DNA of 64,000 bases from contig JAOZFI010000036.1 of assembly GCA_027491395.1 (NCBI GenBank), positions 94,772 through 158,771 on the forward strand, given 5' to 3'. Position 1 is the stretch's first letter. Every line of letters starts with the position of its first letter. This DNA is from Thermoproteota archaeon. Its GTDB lineage: Archaea; Korarchaeota; Korarchaeia; Korarchaeales; Korarchaeaceae. A model generated the notes under the pieces. The model ran no database searches and was not told the DNA's origin. It saw only the letters and a list, made by a program, of their open reading frames with translations. The position numbers and the translations under genes are program-made. Below are positions 1 to 7,572 of the stretch, in pieces.

Positions 1-1
1 T

Positions 2-262
2 AGGACCTATGCGGGGAAAACATGCTACTGCTACTACGTTAGCAAGAGCGCGAAGGAAACCGTGAATGGCGTGGACAAGGCGGGAACTCAGTGGGTGGAG
101 ATATGTGTAACTCAGGATGGGATACCGGCCTACTACCTCTACCTATGGAAATCCTCTGATGGGAAGAACGCTATTAGAACCGAAATAATAGCTAGGACGA
201 TATCATATAACGTTCCGGATAGTGTTTTCAACCCACCCGTTGAACCAACCAGCCTTCCATAA
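2..262 (+). CDS. C-terminal part of an unidentified, probably secreted protein (cut by window edge)
   Basis: The frame is open from base 2 to the TAA at 260-262, so the true start lies left of the window; the GTG at 62 is only an internal codon. The visible 86 residues contain a Cys-Tyr-Cys-Tyr-Tyr cluster near the edge and end in a Pro-rich tail (VFNPPVEPTSLP). Archaeal lipoprotein-like extracellular proteins often end in a VPDSVF-P segment like this one, but that resemblance is all I have. An AT-rich gap with no gene separates it from the next gene. Function unknown; secretion is an inference. Confidence 0.55.
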   Translation, partial: RTYAGKTCYCYYVSKSAKETVNGVDKAGTQWVEICVTQDGIPAYYLYLWKSSDGKNAIRTEIIARTISYNVPDSVFNPPVEPTSLP

Positions 263-383
263 TTGAACTATTTTTCATAATACATTTTAACACCAAAATT
301 CGAGGTACATCTTTCCAAGAGGGACATTTCACAGTAATATTTAACTGTTAGAAGACCACTATAATCATGGGGGGTGAAAGGGA

Positions 384-647
384 ATGGCCCACATGAGACT
401 ATCGCCCGATTTTGAGCATGTCTACAACGCCATCATGACTGAGTTGAGGGGTTACATACATGGTTCCGAGTGTCACATGGATAAGATAAAAGAATGGTTG
501 TCTACCTTGCCTCCTGAGGGAGTGAACTCCCTACTGGAGCAGCTTAGAAGGAATTTGGAGACTTGGAAGAATATTGGTTCCATAACTGAAGAGCAGTATG
601 AGAAGGCCCTCCAGAAACTTGAGGAGATAAGAGATCTAGCTAAGTAA
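384..647 (+). CDS. Small helical hypothetical protein (87 aa)
   Basis: Not recognised. The 87 residues look almost entirely alpha-helical, with charged amphipathic stretches (residues 45-87 are rich in E, K, R, L). There is no signal peptide, no membrane segment and no metal site; one Cys and one His pair occurs around residues 26-31. The ATG at 384 follows a purine-rich GGGGGGTGAAAGGG ribosome site, and a TATA-like AATATTTAA at about 336-344 sits some 40 nt upstream. A second ATG three codons in is possible. It stands alone between the secreted-protein fragment and pyrG. Confidence 0.6.
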   Translation: MAHMRLSPDFEHVYNAIMTELRGYIHGSECHMDKIKEWLSTLPPEGVNSLLEQLRRNLETWKNIGSITEEQYEKALQKLEEIRDLAK

Positions 648-705
648 CCTACCGACTCACATTATCCTTACCACCTGTGCATACGCACTTGGCAGGTGGG
701 GTTCT

Positions 706-716
706 AAGTTTTTATG
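706..716 (+). promoter_or_regulatory. TATA box of pyrG (leaderless start)
   Basis: AAGTTTTTATG is centred 28 nt upstream of the GTG at 740. That spacing places transcription initiation at the start codon. It is the main reason for preferring GTG 740 over the longer open frame beginning at 677, whose first 21 codons match nothing expected of CTP synthase and would overlap this promoter. Confidence 0.6.
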
Positions 717-739
717 TTAGATCGACTCGACCCCAATAC

Positions 740-2362
740 GTGGACTTCAAGCTGATCATCGTAACCGGCGGAGTCATAAGCGGACTGGGAAAGGGTGTAA
801 TAGCTGCTTCCGTCGGAAAACTCCTCCAATCTAGGGGGTTCTCTATCTCCATGATAAAAATAGATCCCTACCTGAACCCGGATCCTGGCACCCTCAATCC
901 TATAGAACACGGGGAGGTCTTCATAACGGAGGAAGTATGGCACTTCAAACCGGGTCGTGGCGTCGAATTCAAGATAGCCGAGATCGATGAGGACTTCGGT
1001 CACTACGAGAGGTTCCTCGACGTGAATATGCATCCCTCCAACAACATAACGAGCGGTCAGATAATGCTCAGCGTTATCTTAGGGGAGAGAAAAGGGAGAT
1101 ACTTGGGCCAGACGATAAGGCTGATACCTCACGTGACCCAAGCTATAAAGGAGAGGATACATGAGGTAGCGAGGAGAGAAGAGCCCGACATACTGATAGT
1201 GGAGCTAGGAGGGACTGTAGGAGATTATGAGGCCATGGCATTCGTTGAGGCGCTCAGACAGCTCAGACTTGAAGTGGGAACTGAGAATTCGGTGCACATC
1301 CATGTCACCTACGTCCCCTTTGTTGAGACCGTCGGCGAGTTCAAGACGAAGCCAGCCCAGCTCTTCTTCAGGGAAGTGCTGGCTGCTGGCCTCCCACCGG
1401 ACTTCGTCATAGCGAGGACACAGTCCTCCCTCCCAGACGCGGTCAAGGCGAAACTTGCATTGTACGCGAGCGTTCCGAGGGATGCTGTGTTTGAGGACCC
1501 AGATCTAGACGTAGTTTACGAACTCCCCCTCTATCTGGAGGAAAGGGGTCTGGGCATGAAGCTGGAGGAGAAACTCGGTATCAAGGGAAAGCCCGACATG
1601 GAGGAATGGAGGGGGATAGTGAAGAGGTTCAAGCGAGGTGAACCCAAGAAAATAGCTATGGTAGGCAAGTACTGGAGGATGTCCGACGTCTACATCTCCA
1701 TAGTGGAGGCTATCAAACATGCGGGGGCTGAGTTGGGGATAAAGCCGGAGATACTAGCTGTCGACTCGGAGGAGCTGGAGAGGGGGATCGGGTGGGAACT
1801 ACTGGAGGAAGCAGATGGAATCCTCTCCACTCCGGGTTTCGGCTCTAGAGGAACTGAGGGGATGATCAAGGCTGCGGGATGGGCATTGAAAGAGGGTAAA
1901 CCGTTTCTAGGCATATGCTTCGGGGCCCAGCTCGCGACCGTGGCCTTCGCTAGAGAGATCATGGGATGGGATGGAGCGCATTCCACGGAGATAGACCCCA
2001 ACACCCCTTGGCCTGTCATAGATCTCCTCCCCGAGCAGAGGCAGGTCGAGGAGGTGGGGGGTACGATGAGGCTCGGTGGTCATGAGGTGATCCTCTTGAA
2101 GGGCATACTCAGGAGAGCCTACGGCAGGGAGAGAGTGATTGAGAGGTTCAGACATAGGTACCACATAATCAGGGAGTTCGCCGAGAGGATGGAGGAGCGG
2201 GGGTACAAGATAACGGCCGTAGATACAAGTGGCAGGATAATAAACGCATTCGAGGTGGAGGGGCACCCCTACTACGTGGGCGTCCAGTTCCACCCGGAGT
2301 TCAAATCGAGGCCGGGGAGGCCCAGCCCCACCTACAGGTCGTTCTTGGAGTCCTTCAGATAG
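740..2362 (+). CDS. pyrG: CTP synthase
   Basis: Makes CTP from UTP, ATP and glutamine in the last step of pyrimidine nucleotide synthesis. From GTG 740 the product is 540 residues, the usual family length. The N-terminal amidoligase domain opens with the P-loop GGVISGLGKG (about residues 10-19) and has the expected IDPYLNPDPGT motif. The C-terminal class I glutamine amidotransferase domain carries nucleophile Cys393 (GICFGAQ) and His518/Glu520 (HPEF). The frame extends upstream to 677, but the family start is the MxxxIIVTGG segment and a TATA box lies inside that extension. Its 3' end overlaps the convergent aminotransferase gene by 8 bp. Confidence 0.96.
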   Translation: MDFKLIIVTGGVISGLGKGVIAASVGKLLQSRGFSISMIKIDPYLNPDPGTLNPIEHGEVFITEEVWHFKPGRGVEFKIAEIDEDFGHYERFLDVNMHPSNNITSGQIMLSVILGERKGRYLGQTIRLIPHVTQAIKERIHEVARREEPDILIVELGGTVGDYEAMAFVEALRQLRLEVGTENSVHIHVTYVPFVETVGEFKTKPAQLFFREVLAAGLPPDFVIARTQSSLPDAVKAKLALYASVPRDAVFEDPDLDVVYELPLYLEERGLGMKLEEKLGIKGKPDMEEWRGIVKRFKRGEPKKIAMVGKYWRMSDVYISIVEAIKHAGAELGIKPEILAVDSEELERGIGWELLEEADGILSTPGFGSRGTEGMIKAAGWALKEGKPFLGICFGAQLATVAFAREIMGWDGAHSTEIDPNTPWPVIDLLPEQRQVEEVGGTMRLGGHEVILLKGILRRAYGRERVIERFRHRYHIIREFAERMEERGYKITAVDTSGRIINAFEVEGHPYYVGVQFHPEFKSRPGRPSPTYRSFLESFR

Positions 2363-3485
2363 AGCTCAATACCGCTTTAACCTCTTTAATCACCCTGTCA
2401 ACCTCCTCATCCTTCATACAGTGGAATATAGGTAGATAAAGCACCTCCTTCGTCAGCCTCTCTGCATTGGGAGTTTCCACGTTGGAGTAATCCACTCCCC
2501 CGAAGAGGACGTGCAGGTAGTTATATTCCCTCTCAGAGAGCCTAGACATGACTGGTTGCCTCTGGAGAGGCATTGGATACGCAGGTCTAGCTAGCACACC
2601 TCTTTCCCTGAGCATCCTCACGACTTCATCCCTCTTCGATCCTACCCTTATAGGATAGAGGTGCCAAACTGGTTCGGCCCACTCCGCGCTTACCGGCGTC
2701 TCTACTATCCCAGAGAGTTCCTCTGTATATCTGGAGGCAATCTCTCTCCTCCTATAATTGAATTCATCCAGTTTTCGCAGCTGAACTAGGCCTATTGCTG
2801 CACTCATCTCGGTCATCCTGTAATTGAAACCCACGTAGTGATGCTCGTATTTCGAGACTTGGCCTTGGTCCCTTATGGCCTTGGCCCTCTGATACACGTA
2901 CTCGTCATCTGTGGTTATGATTCCCCCCTCCCCCGTTGTCATGTTCTTGGTGGGATAGAAACTGAAGGCACCGGCCTCCCCTATGCTCCCCACCTTCCTC
3001 CCCTTGTAGAGGGCCCCGTGTGCTTGGGCGGCATCCTCCAACAGGAACACCTCTCTATCCCCTACAACTTCTCTGATCGAATCTAGATCAGCAGGATGAC
3101 CGTGGATATGGACAGGAATGACTGCCCTGACTTTCGGGGTGAGCTTCCTTCTCAGATCTTCAGGGTCCATTGTTCCCGTCCTAGGATCCACATCAACGAA
3201 TACGGGTTTTGCCCCACTGAGTATCACAGAAGAGGCTGTCGCATAGAAGGTGTAGCTGGGAACAGCCACCTCATCTCCCGGACCTATTCCAAGTGAGATT
3301 AGAGCTACATGCAGGGCGGCGGTTCCGTTCGATACCGCCACAGCGTATTTGCTACCGACGTAGGATGCGAATTCGTTCTCGAACTCCTCAACCAGCTTGC
3401 CCTGAGCTAGCATTCCTGACCTGAGCACTTCGGCAACTCGGCTTATCTCTTCCTCCCCTATACAAGGCCTCGCTATAGGTATCAT
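2355..3485 (-). CDS. DegT/DnrJ/EryC1/StrS family PLP aminotransferase
   Basis: Fold-type I PLP enzyme of the sugar aminotransferase family, which aminates nucleotide-linked keto sugars used in surface glycans. Visible motifs are NGTAAL (53-58), EDAAQAHG (150-157) and the PLP Schiff-base lysine Lys180 in SFYPTKNM. At 376 residues it is full length. No other sugar-nucleotide genes are nearby, so the exact substrate cannot be read from context. The start ATG lies 8 nt downstream of the TSS predicted from a TATA-like stretch at 3514-3526, divergent from the methyltransferase gene. Confidence 0.9.
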   Translation of the reverse strand: MIPIARPCIGEEEISRVAEVLRSGMLAQGKLVEEFENEFASYVGSKYAVAVSNGTAALHVALISLGIGPGDEVAVPSYTFYATASSVILSGAKPVFVDVDPRTGTMDPEDLRRKLTPKVRAVIPVHIHGHPADLDSIREVVGDREVFLLEDAAQAHGALYKGRKVGSIGEAGAFSFYPTKNMTTGEGGIITTDDEYVYQRAKAIRDQGQVSKYEHHYVGFNYRMTEMSAAIGLVQLRKLDEFNYRRREIASRYTEELSGIVETPVSAEWAEPVWHLYPIRVGSKRDEVVRMLRERGVLARPAYPMPLQRQPVMSRLSEREYNYLHVLFGGVDYSNVETPNAERLTKEVLYLPIFHCMKDEEVDRVIKEVKAVLSSI

Positions 3486-3499
3486 GGAAACACCTTCGG

Positions 3500-3526
3500 C
3501 TTATAGCCTCGACTCGAAAAACATAA
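3500..3526. promoter_or_regulatory. Overlapping divergent promoters (aminotransferase / Trm14)
   Basis: CTTATAG at 3500-3506 is centred 28 nt before ATG 3531 and would give a leaderless methyltransferase mRNA. On the other strand, CTTATGTTTTT at 3515-3525 would start the aminotransferase mRNA near 3493, 8 nt before its ATG. The two promoters interlock within about 45 bp, so the two polymerases probably exclude each other. Confidence 0.45.
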
Positions 3527-3530
3527 GGGT

Positions 3531-4706
3531 ATGCTGCTAACGCTAGGGGTCACGATACCGGGATTGGATCCCTTCCTAGGTGAGGAGGTAAGGGAGCTAC
3601 TGGGTAGAGGTGTCAGGGGAGTGGTACCTGGTAAAGTGGAGTTTATGGCTACTCCTGAGGAGATCTTGAGGCTGAACTATACCTCCAGAACCGCGATCAG
3701 GTTCCTGATACTGGTAAGTAAGGAAATACTCGATCCCATAGATCTGGAATCACTGAAGAAGGCTGCCTCCTCGGTTGAGTGGTCCTCCCTCTTCAGTCCT
3801 TCCTATACGTTTGCAGTGAGAGCCGAGAGAGTGGGTTACCACAATTTCACCAGCGTGAATGTGGCAGCCATCGTGGGAGAAGCCGTAGTGGAGCACTTCT
3901 CCTCTCTGGGCACTAGAATAAGGGCAAACCTAAAGAGGCCTGATGTAGTGATCAGAGCCTACGTGAGCGGAAATATCTTCCTTCTAGGATTGGATACAAC
4001 TGGGGAAAGTCTTCACAAACGAGGATACAGGGTGTTCGAACACAGGACATCCCTCAATCCCGTGATAGCCTACTCACTGGTCAAGCTCAGTGGCTGGCTC
4101 GATTCTCTGCCCTCTGACCCAAGCTCGGTTCTAGTAGATCCGATGTGCGGTGGTGGGACGATTCCCATCGAGGGAGTGTTGGCTGCTTTGAGGATACCTC
4201 CCGGGAGGTGGAGGAGAAGTTACCCTGTGGATCATCTCTTCCCCTTCCAAGGCATCTCTCAGGAGGAGATATTCAATCGGGAAGATTCGTACATTGTAGA
4301 TAAGGATCTGAACGTCTTATGCTCCGACATAAGCCCAAAAAGCATAAGGGGGGCCATGGAGAACGCCAAGTCGGCTGGCGTCTACGACAAAATAGAGTTC
4401 GATGTGAGGGATGCGAGCGAGCTGATCTCCCTGAGTAGAATAAGCTCCGTAGCTACAGATCCACCCTATGAGTTAAGGACTGGGAGGAACAGGAGAATAG
4501 ACGAGACCTTCCATAGAATGGCCTTCGCCCTCGAGGAGAAGCTCGAGCATAGGTTCTCAGCCATATGCGCTGGCCCGGCCCTTCCTAAACTAATGACAGC
4601 CATGCGAAACCTCAAGCTGGTGTTCAACAGGAGGATTCTCTATGGCGGGATCGAGGCCAGGTTGCTAGCCTACGAGAGGAGGGGCACCCGACAGGAAGGC
4701 CACTAA
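3531..4706 (+). CDS. THUMP-domain tRNA (guanine-N2) methyltransferase, Trm14/TrmN-like
   Basis: N-terminal NFLD/THUMP region (about residues 1-165) for tRNA binding, then a Rossmann methyltransferase with SAM motif I DPMCGGGT starting at Asp203 and catalytic motif IV DPPY at Asp310. This order and the DPPY motif match Trm14-type enzymes that make m2G at position 6 of tRNA; a Trm11-type m2G10 enzyme is the alternative. The 391-residue length fits Trm14. Its last 42 bp overlap the end of the convergent membrane gene. The start is set by the leaderless TATA spacing. Confidence 0.85.
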   Translation: MLLTLGVTIPGLDPFLGEEVRELLGRGVRGVVPGKVEFMATPEEILRLNYTSRTAIRFLILVSKEILDPIDLESLKKAASSVEWSSLFSPSYTFAVRAERVGYHNFTSVNVAAIVGEAVVEHFSSLGTRIRANLKRPDVVIRAYVSGNIFLLGLDTTGESLHKRGYRVFEHRTSLNPVIAYSLVKLSGWLDSLPSDPSSVLVDPMCGGGTIPIEGVLAALRIPPGRWRRSYPVDHLFPFQGISQEEIFNREDSYIVDKDLNVLCSDISPKSIRGAMENAKSAGVYDKIEFDVRDASELISLSRISSVATDPPYELRTGRNRRIDETFHRMAFALEEKLEHRFSAICAGPALPKLMTAMRNLKLVFNRRILYGGIEARLLAYERRGTRQEGH

Positions 4707-5303
4707 AGAACTCACAATAGGGACTGCTATGTTGTCCTCGCCTCCGTATAACTCCACCACCGAGGAGGAGATAGCTACCAATCCTGCAAGGAAGGGATCC
4801 CCAGTCAAGCCCACTAGCAAGGCTAGATAAGAGATGAGACCTGCAGCCGTACCCTCCAAGGTCCCATCAGCCATCGGGATCTTGATTCTGCCCACTGATA
4901 TTCCCACCATCGAGGAAAGTCCGTCAGTTAATATGAGGGCGAATATGCCGTAGGAGGCAAGTGATCCGAAAAGGAAGTAGGAAGAAGAGACGCCAATTAA
5001 TCCAGATAAGGCACCAAGCCAACCAGCTCTCCTCTCGTAGTCCCTCTCAACGAGGCTCACCAACCTGTTGAATGATTCGAGGACTATCTCCATTCCCTTA
5101 GGCTGAGGAATCTGCATTCCCGCCCTGAGCCACTGTGGGAGGCCCTTCACCTGAACCGAGTAGATCCAGCCGCCGACAGCGAGGGCCGCAGCATATACAA
5201 GTTTAGGATCTATCAGATCCTCAACCATCATCGGGGCGAGGAGGATAGAGGAGAACAGGATGTGGATCGCTTTCCTGAGCAACTCATTCCTCTTGGAATT
5301 CAC
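4665..5303 (-). CDS. Dolichol-kinase-like integral membrane protein (copy 2)
   Basis: About 212 residues with several hydrophobic segments, related to the polyprenol kinase / phosphatidate cytidylyltransferase superfamily that uses CTP on lipid substrates. Visible signatures are RKAIHIL near the N-terminus, LTDGLSSMVG, and the late DGTLEGTAAG that mirrors the KTLEGS motif of the family; it ends near EDNIAVPIVSS. I start it at GTG 5303, which shares one base with the upstream stop (TAGTG), because the longer frame to 5381 lies within the preceding gene. It is clearly a paralogue of that preceding gene, and the two are translationally coupled. Confidence 0.7.
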   Translation of the reverse strand: MNSKRNELLRKAIHILFSSILLAPMMVEDLIDPKLVYAAALAVGGWIYSVQVKGLPQWLRAGMQIPQPKGMEIVLESFNRLVSLVERDYERRAGWLGALSGLIGVSSSYFLFGSLASYGIFALILTDGLSSMVGISVGRIKIPMADGTLEGTAAGLISYLALLVGLTGDPFLAGLVAISSSVVELYGGEDNIAVPIVSSLVAFLSGAPPLVG

Positions 5304-5989
5304 TACCAATGGACATCCCCCAGTACCATCACCACGGCCGATACTATCGGCACCGTAAGATTGTCGTCTACCCTCGGCCACCTCTCTACCATAGTGGCCA
5401 CAATAGCGGCTATAGCACCAATGTATCCCTTGTAAAAGAATCCTATCGGCAGAGAGACGAGAAGCATGGCCACACTACCCGCAGCCCCTTTACTCCACCT
5501 CTTGTAGACGATGTTTCTGACTATGCCAGTCACCCCATCGCCCACCGACATGAACAGCGCTGCAGCAATGCCCGCGCTCAGGTCTACGTACCATAGCCCC
5601 ACTATAACTAATGTCCATGTGATGCAGAAGTAGACCTCTCCTAGGTTGCCCTCCACTTGGAACCAGTCAAACTTCTCTCCCTTTAGCCTGGGAAGCAGAG
5701 TTAGCACAATCATCCCGACACCGCCTATAAGCGGTATCGCCGGAGACTTGAAGAGGTAGGGTGTCAGAACAGCCACTAGCCCGCCGGATAGTATGTGTAT
5801 AACCTTCCTAGCTACATAGAGGTTCTGCCACTCGGCCACCTTTTTGGATATCCAGAACACCACTACAGAAATCCAGACGACCAAGACGAACAACCAGAGA
5901 ATCTCGTCAATGCTGGGACTCCAATACCAAAGAGCTATGACCGACACGAGTAGCAATGTCAGCAGTATGATGGGGATCTCTGCTCTCAT
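5303..5989 (-). CDS. Dolichol-kinase-like integral membrane protein (copy 1)
   Basis: About 228 residues, two N-terminal membrane segments followed by the same layout as its downstream neighbour: RKVIHILSGG, then GDGVTGIVR, KGAAGSVAM and DDNLTVPIVSA. These match the RKxxH, GDxxA and KTxEG-type motifs of CTP-dependent lipid kinases and cytidylyltransferases. In archaea such enzymes could phosphorylate polyprenols or geranylgeraniol, or activate lipid precursors. I chose ATG 5989 over TTG 5995 because TATAGTATA at 6011-6020 lies 27 nt upstream (leaderless). The substrate is inferred only from the superfamily. Confidence 0.7.
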   Translation of the reverse strand: MRAEIPIILLTLLLVSVIALWYWSPSIDEILWLFVLVVWISVVVFWISKKVAEWQNLYVARKVIHILSGGLVAVLTPYLFKSPAIPLIGGVGMIVLTLLPRLKGEKFDWFQVEGNLGEVYFCITWTLVIVGLWYVDLSAGIAAALFMSVGDGVTGIVRNIVYKRWSKGAAGSVAMLLVSLPIGFFYKGYIGAIAAIVATMVERWPRVDDNLTVPIVSAVVMVLGDVHW

Positions 5990-6010
5990 ACACAAGGGTC
6001 CGATTGACGC

Positions 6011-6020
6011 TATACTATAA
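6011..6020. promoter_or_regulatory. Symmetric TATA box between lipid-kinase-like gene and possible ncRNA
   Basis: TATACTATAA reads as TATA-like on both strands. On the minus strand it sits 27 nt before ATG 5989. On the plus strand it would start a transcript near 6042, at the edge of the GC-rich hairpin region described next. Confidence 0.4.
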
Positions 6021-6041
6021 AGTCCCCGCCGATCGGTCTAT

Positions 6042-6145
6042 CTAGAGGGGGTCAGGGGAGGACCACTTCATCATCGCCTCCGGGGAGCTCAAAAGGGTAA
6101 GGTAAGCCGGCCGGCCCTCATCCCCCCAGTTGAGGGGGCCCTCTT
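6042..6145 (+). ncRNA. Candidate structured small RNA (unidentified)
   Basis: A GC-rich stretch of about 100 nt without a convincing ORF. It can fold as a closed unit: AGAGGG near 6045 pairs with CCCTCT near 6137, enclosing GGTC/GACC (loop AGGGGAG), CTCC/GGAG, and CCCTCA/TGAGGG around 6116-6135. A TATA-like box sits 26 nt upstream of the proposed 5' end and an AT-rich run follows the 3' end. I recognise no SRP, RNase P, C/D or H/ACA signature. It may equally be a structured leader or terminator. Confidence 0.3.
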
Positions 6146-6184
6146 AATGTAATCTTTATCGCTTGAAAGTAAGTGTGATGTACC

Positions 6185-6565
6185 ATGGCTGAGGAGAACC
6201 TCCCACCAAGTCTGAGGGATGTGCTTGAGAAGCTCGACAGAGGAGAGAAAGTGAGCGATAAGGAGTTATCTAATGCCTTCGCTGAGCTCAGAAGAGATTT
6301 CTTCAAAGTAGGAGAAGTTCTACTTTCTGAGAGATTATCCCTATATGAGATGATCAGGCTGGGCATAGAGATGGCGGACGAGGACCTCTTTCTCGCATGT
6401 GATGAGCACGATTCCCTGAGGAGGATCGTCTACAAGGTCGTGAGGATGATGAGCGGGGAGAGTTTAGAGAAGGCATCTAAGGAGATACTCTCCAAGGACT
6501 TAGAGAGGACCCTCTTGGGTGCGTTCATAATGAGGAGATTGGGTGGTCGGGGCGGGGGGACTTGA
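6185..6565 (+). CDS. Hypothetical helical protein (126 aa) ending inside tRNA-Tyr
   Basis: Not recognised. It looks all-helical and strongly charged, with no transmembrane segment and one Cys (CDEHDS, about residue 72). A TATA-like TCTTTAT at 6154-6160 lies about 28 nt before ATG 6185, supporting a leaderless start. The last seven residues (GGRGGGT) and the stop lie antisense to the 3' end of the tRNA-Tyr gene, so the C-terminus is partly dictated by tRNA sequence. It is flanked by the putative RNA on one side and the tRNA on the other. Confidence 0.55.
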   Translation: MAEENLPPSLRDVLEKLDRGEKVSDKELSNAFAELRRDFFKVGEVLLSERLSLYEMIRLGIEMADEDLFLACDEHDSLRRIVYKVVRMMSGESLEKASKEILSKDLERTLLGAFIMRRLGGRGGGT

Positions 6566-6663
6566 ACCCCCGACCTGCCGGTATCTGTGAGAGCGGGCCG
6601 CTGACGGAGCGCCGCCCGGCGCCCTCTACAGCCGGCCGCTCTGCCAGGCTGAGCTACGCCCCG
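6544..6663 (-). tRNA. tRNA-Tyr (GTA) with 43-nt intron and encoded CCA
   Basis: Read on the minus strand: acceptor CGGGGCG/CGCCCCG, U8, D arm GCTC/GAGC, anticodon stem GCCGG/CCGGC with loop CTGTAGA (anticodon GTA), five-base variable loop AGGTC, T arm GGGGG-TTCAAGT-CCCCC, discriminator A73, and templated CCA at 6544-6546. C1-G72 and A73 are the archaeal tyrosine identity elements. A 43-nt insert follows G37. No other tRNA lies within 50 kb of it in the window. Confidence 0.95.
6583..6625 (-). other. tRNA-Tyr intron with canonical bulge-helix-bulge sites
   Basis: Located between positions 37 and 38 of the tRNA. Exon bases CTGT (32-35) pair with ACAG near the intron 3' end, giving the 4-bp central helix. 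The flanking three-base bulges are AGA and ATA, cut after their second base (AG|A and AT|A). The anticodon stem is the outer helix. This is the form recognised by the archaeal splicing endonuclease. The intron is very GC-rich and too short to encode a protein. Confidence 0.85.
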
Positions 6664-6720
6664 CCATCTAGATGAGTGCAACCCCTCTATATTAATTTTA
6701 CAGTCCGAGCCGCGCGACAG

Positions 6721-7242
6721 TCACGACAACTCTCCGAGGGAGGCCTCTATGTCCATCTGAGCTGCCACCTTCTGGAAGGTCTCGAAGTCCTCATTGCTCC
6801 ACGCGACCAGCACTACCTCCTTCAGACTCGATTTAAGGACCTCCTCCAGAATTATCCTCACCGCCACCTCCACGGGCACTCCTCCGACTCCCGCTCCCAT
6901 GGCTGGAAAAGCTAGACTCTCCAAGCCCAGTTCCTCCGCCTTCTTGAGAGCAGCCCTAACGGCTTTCCTCACGAACTCGGGATTACTCTTCCCTCCGGGG
7001 GACTCCACCGTGGGCGCGTGTATGATATATTTGGCCTTGAGCTTTCCGGCTGAAGTTTCCACAGCGTCTCCTATCCTTATGGGAGCTTTTTTAAGGGCCT
7101 CCTCTTGTATCTCCTCGCCACCCTTTCTCCTTATCGCGCCGGCAACGCCTCCACCCATGATAAGCTGGACATTGGCTGGATTCACCAGAGCGTCCACCTC
7201 GACTTCGGTGATGTCACCGCGCACGATCATTATCCTCGGCAT
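6721..7242 (-). CDS. Macrodomain protein (ADP-ribose binding/hydrolysing)
   Basis: A single macrodomain of about 173 residues. Signatures in order are GDITEVEVDALVNPAN, GGGVAGAIRRKGG, then KYIIHAPT and FPAMGAGVGGVP. These form the ADP-ribose pocket; members bind ADP-ribose or remove it from proteins or ADP-ribose-1-phosphate in the cytoplasm. ATG 7242 is preceded by GGGGTGAT at a good distance, so I prefer it to the upstream in-frame start five codons earlier. It is followed closely upstream by the Trm112-like and HAD genes on the same strand, so an operon is possible. Confidence 0.9.
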   Translation of the reverse strand: MPRIMIVRGDITEVEVDALVNPANVQLIMGGGVAGAIRRKGGEEIQEEALKKAPIRIGDAVETSAGKLKAKYIIHAPTVESPGGKSNPEFVRKAVRAALKKAEELGLESLAFPAMGAGVGGVPVEVAVRIILEEVLKSSLKEVVLVAWSNEDFETFQKVAAQMDIEASLGELS

Positions 7243-7278
7243 TAGATCACCCCCCATGTAATCAGGAGAATGGAGAAT

Positions 7279-7572
7279 TTAGAGATTGAGCTCCTCGGGC
7301 CTTAGCATCCGTGGAACACCCGCTTCTATCGGATATTCTGCACCACAGTTCTCGCAGACTAGCTTGCCAGTTACCACTTCCCTACTCATGCACTCCATGC
7401 ATAGGGAGGGGTCGCTTGGTTCTCCTCCCGAGAAAGCACACCACTTCTCGCAGAGGGGTTTCTCTGGTTTACTGGGCAATCCCTCCACCGCTTCTTCCCT
7501 TTCAATAACCAACTTCAAGGGAAAGTGATGGCATTCCGGGCACGCCAAGAGATCCAGCAGCCTCCTCCTCAA
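7279..7572 (-). CDS. Trm112-like zinc-binding activator of methyltransferases
   Basis: Trm112 proteins are small partners that stabilise several tRNA and translation-factor methyltransferases. The N-terminus has LLDLLACPEC and the C-terminus has CENCGAEYPIEAGVPRML, the two halves of the usual zinc site and fold. Unlike minimal archaeal versions of about 60 residues, this one (97 aa) carries a central insert with four more cysteines (CxxxC about 41-45 and CxxC about 58-61), suggesting a second metal site. Its ATG overlaps the stop of the HAD gene (ATGA), so the two are translationally coupled. Partner enzyme unknown. Confidence 0.8.
   Translation of the reverse strand: MRRRLLDLLACPECHHFPLKLVIEREEAVEGLPSKPEKPLCEKWCAFSGGEPSDPSLCMECMSREVVTGKLVCENCGAEYPIEAGVPRMLRPEELNL

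Noticed and set aside
677..739. 21-codon extension of CTP synthase upstream of GTG 740
   Set aside because: The family start and the TATA spacing both point to 740, and the extension covers the promoter.
6430..6681. Minus-strand ORF across tRNA-Tyr
   Set aside because: It is only a frame through the tRNA gene and its neighbour; no start signal and Arg-rich shadow content.
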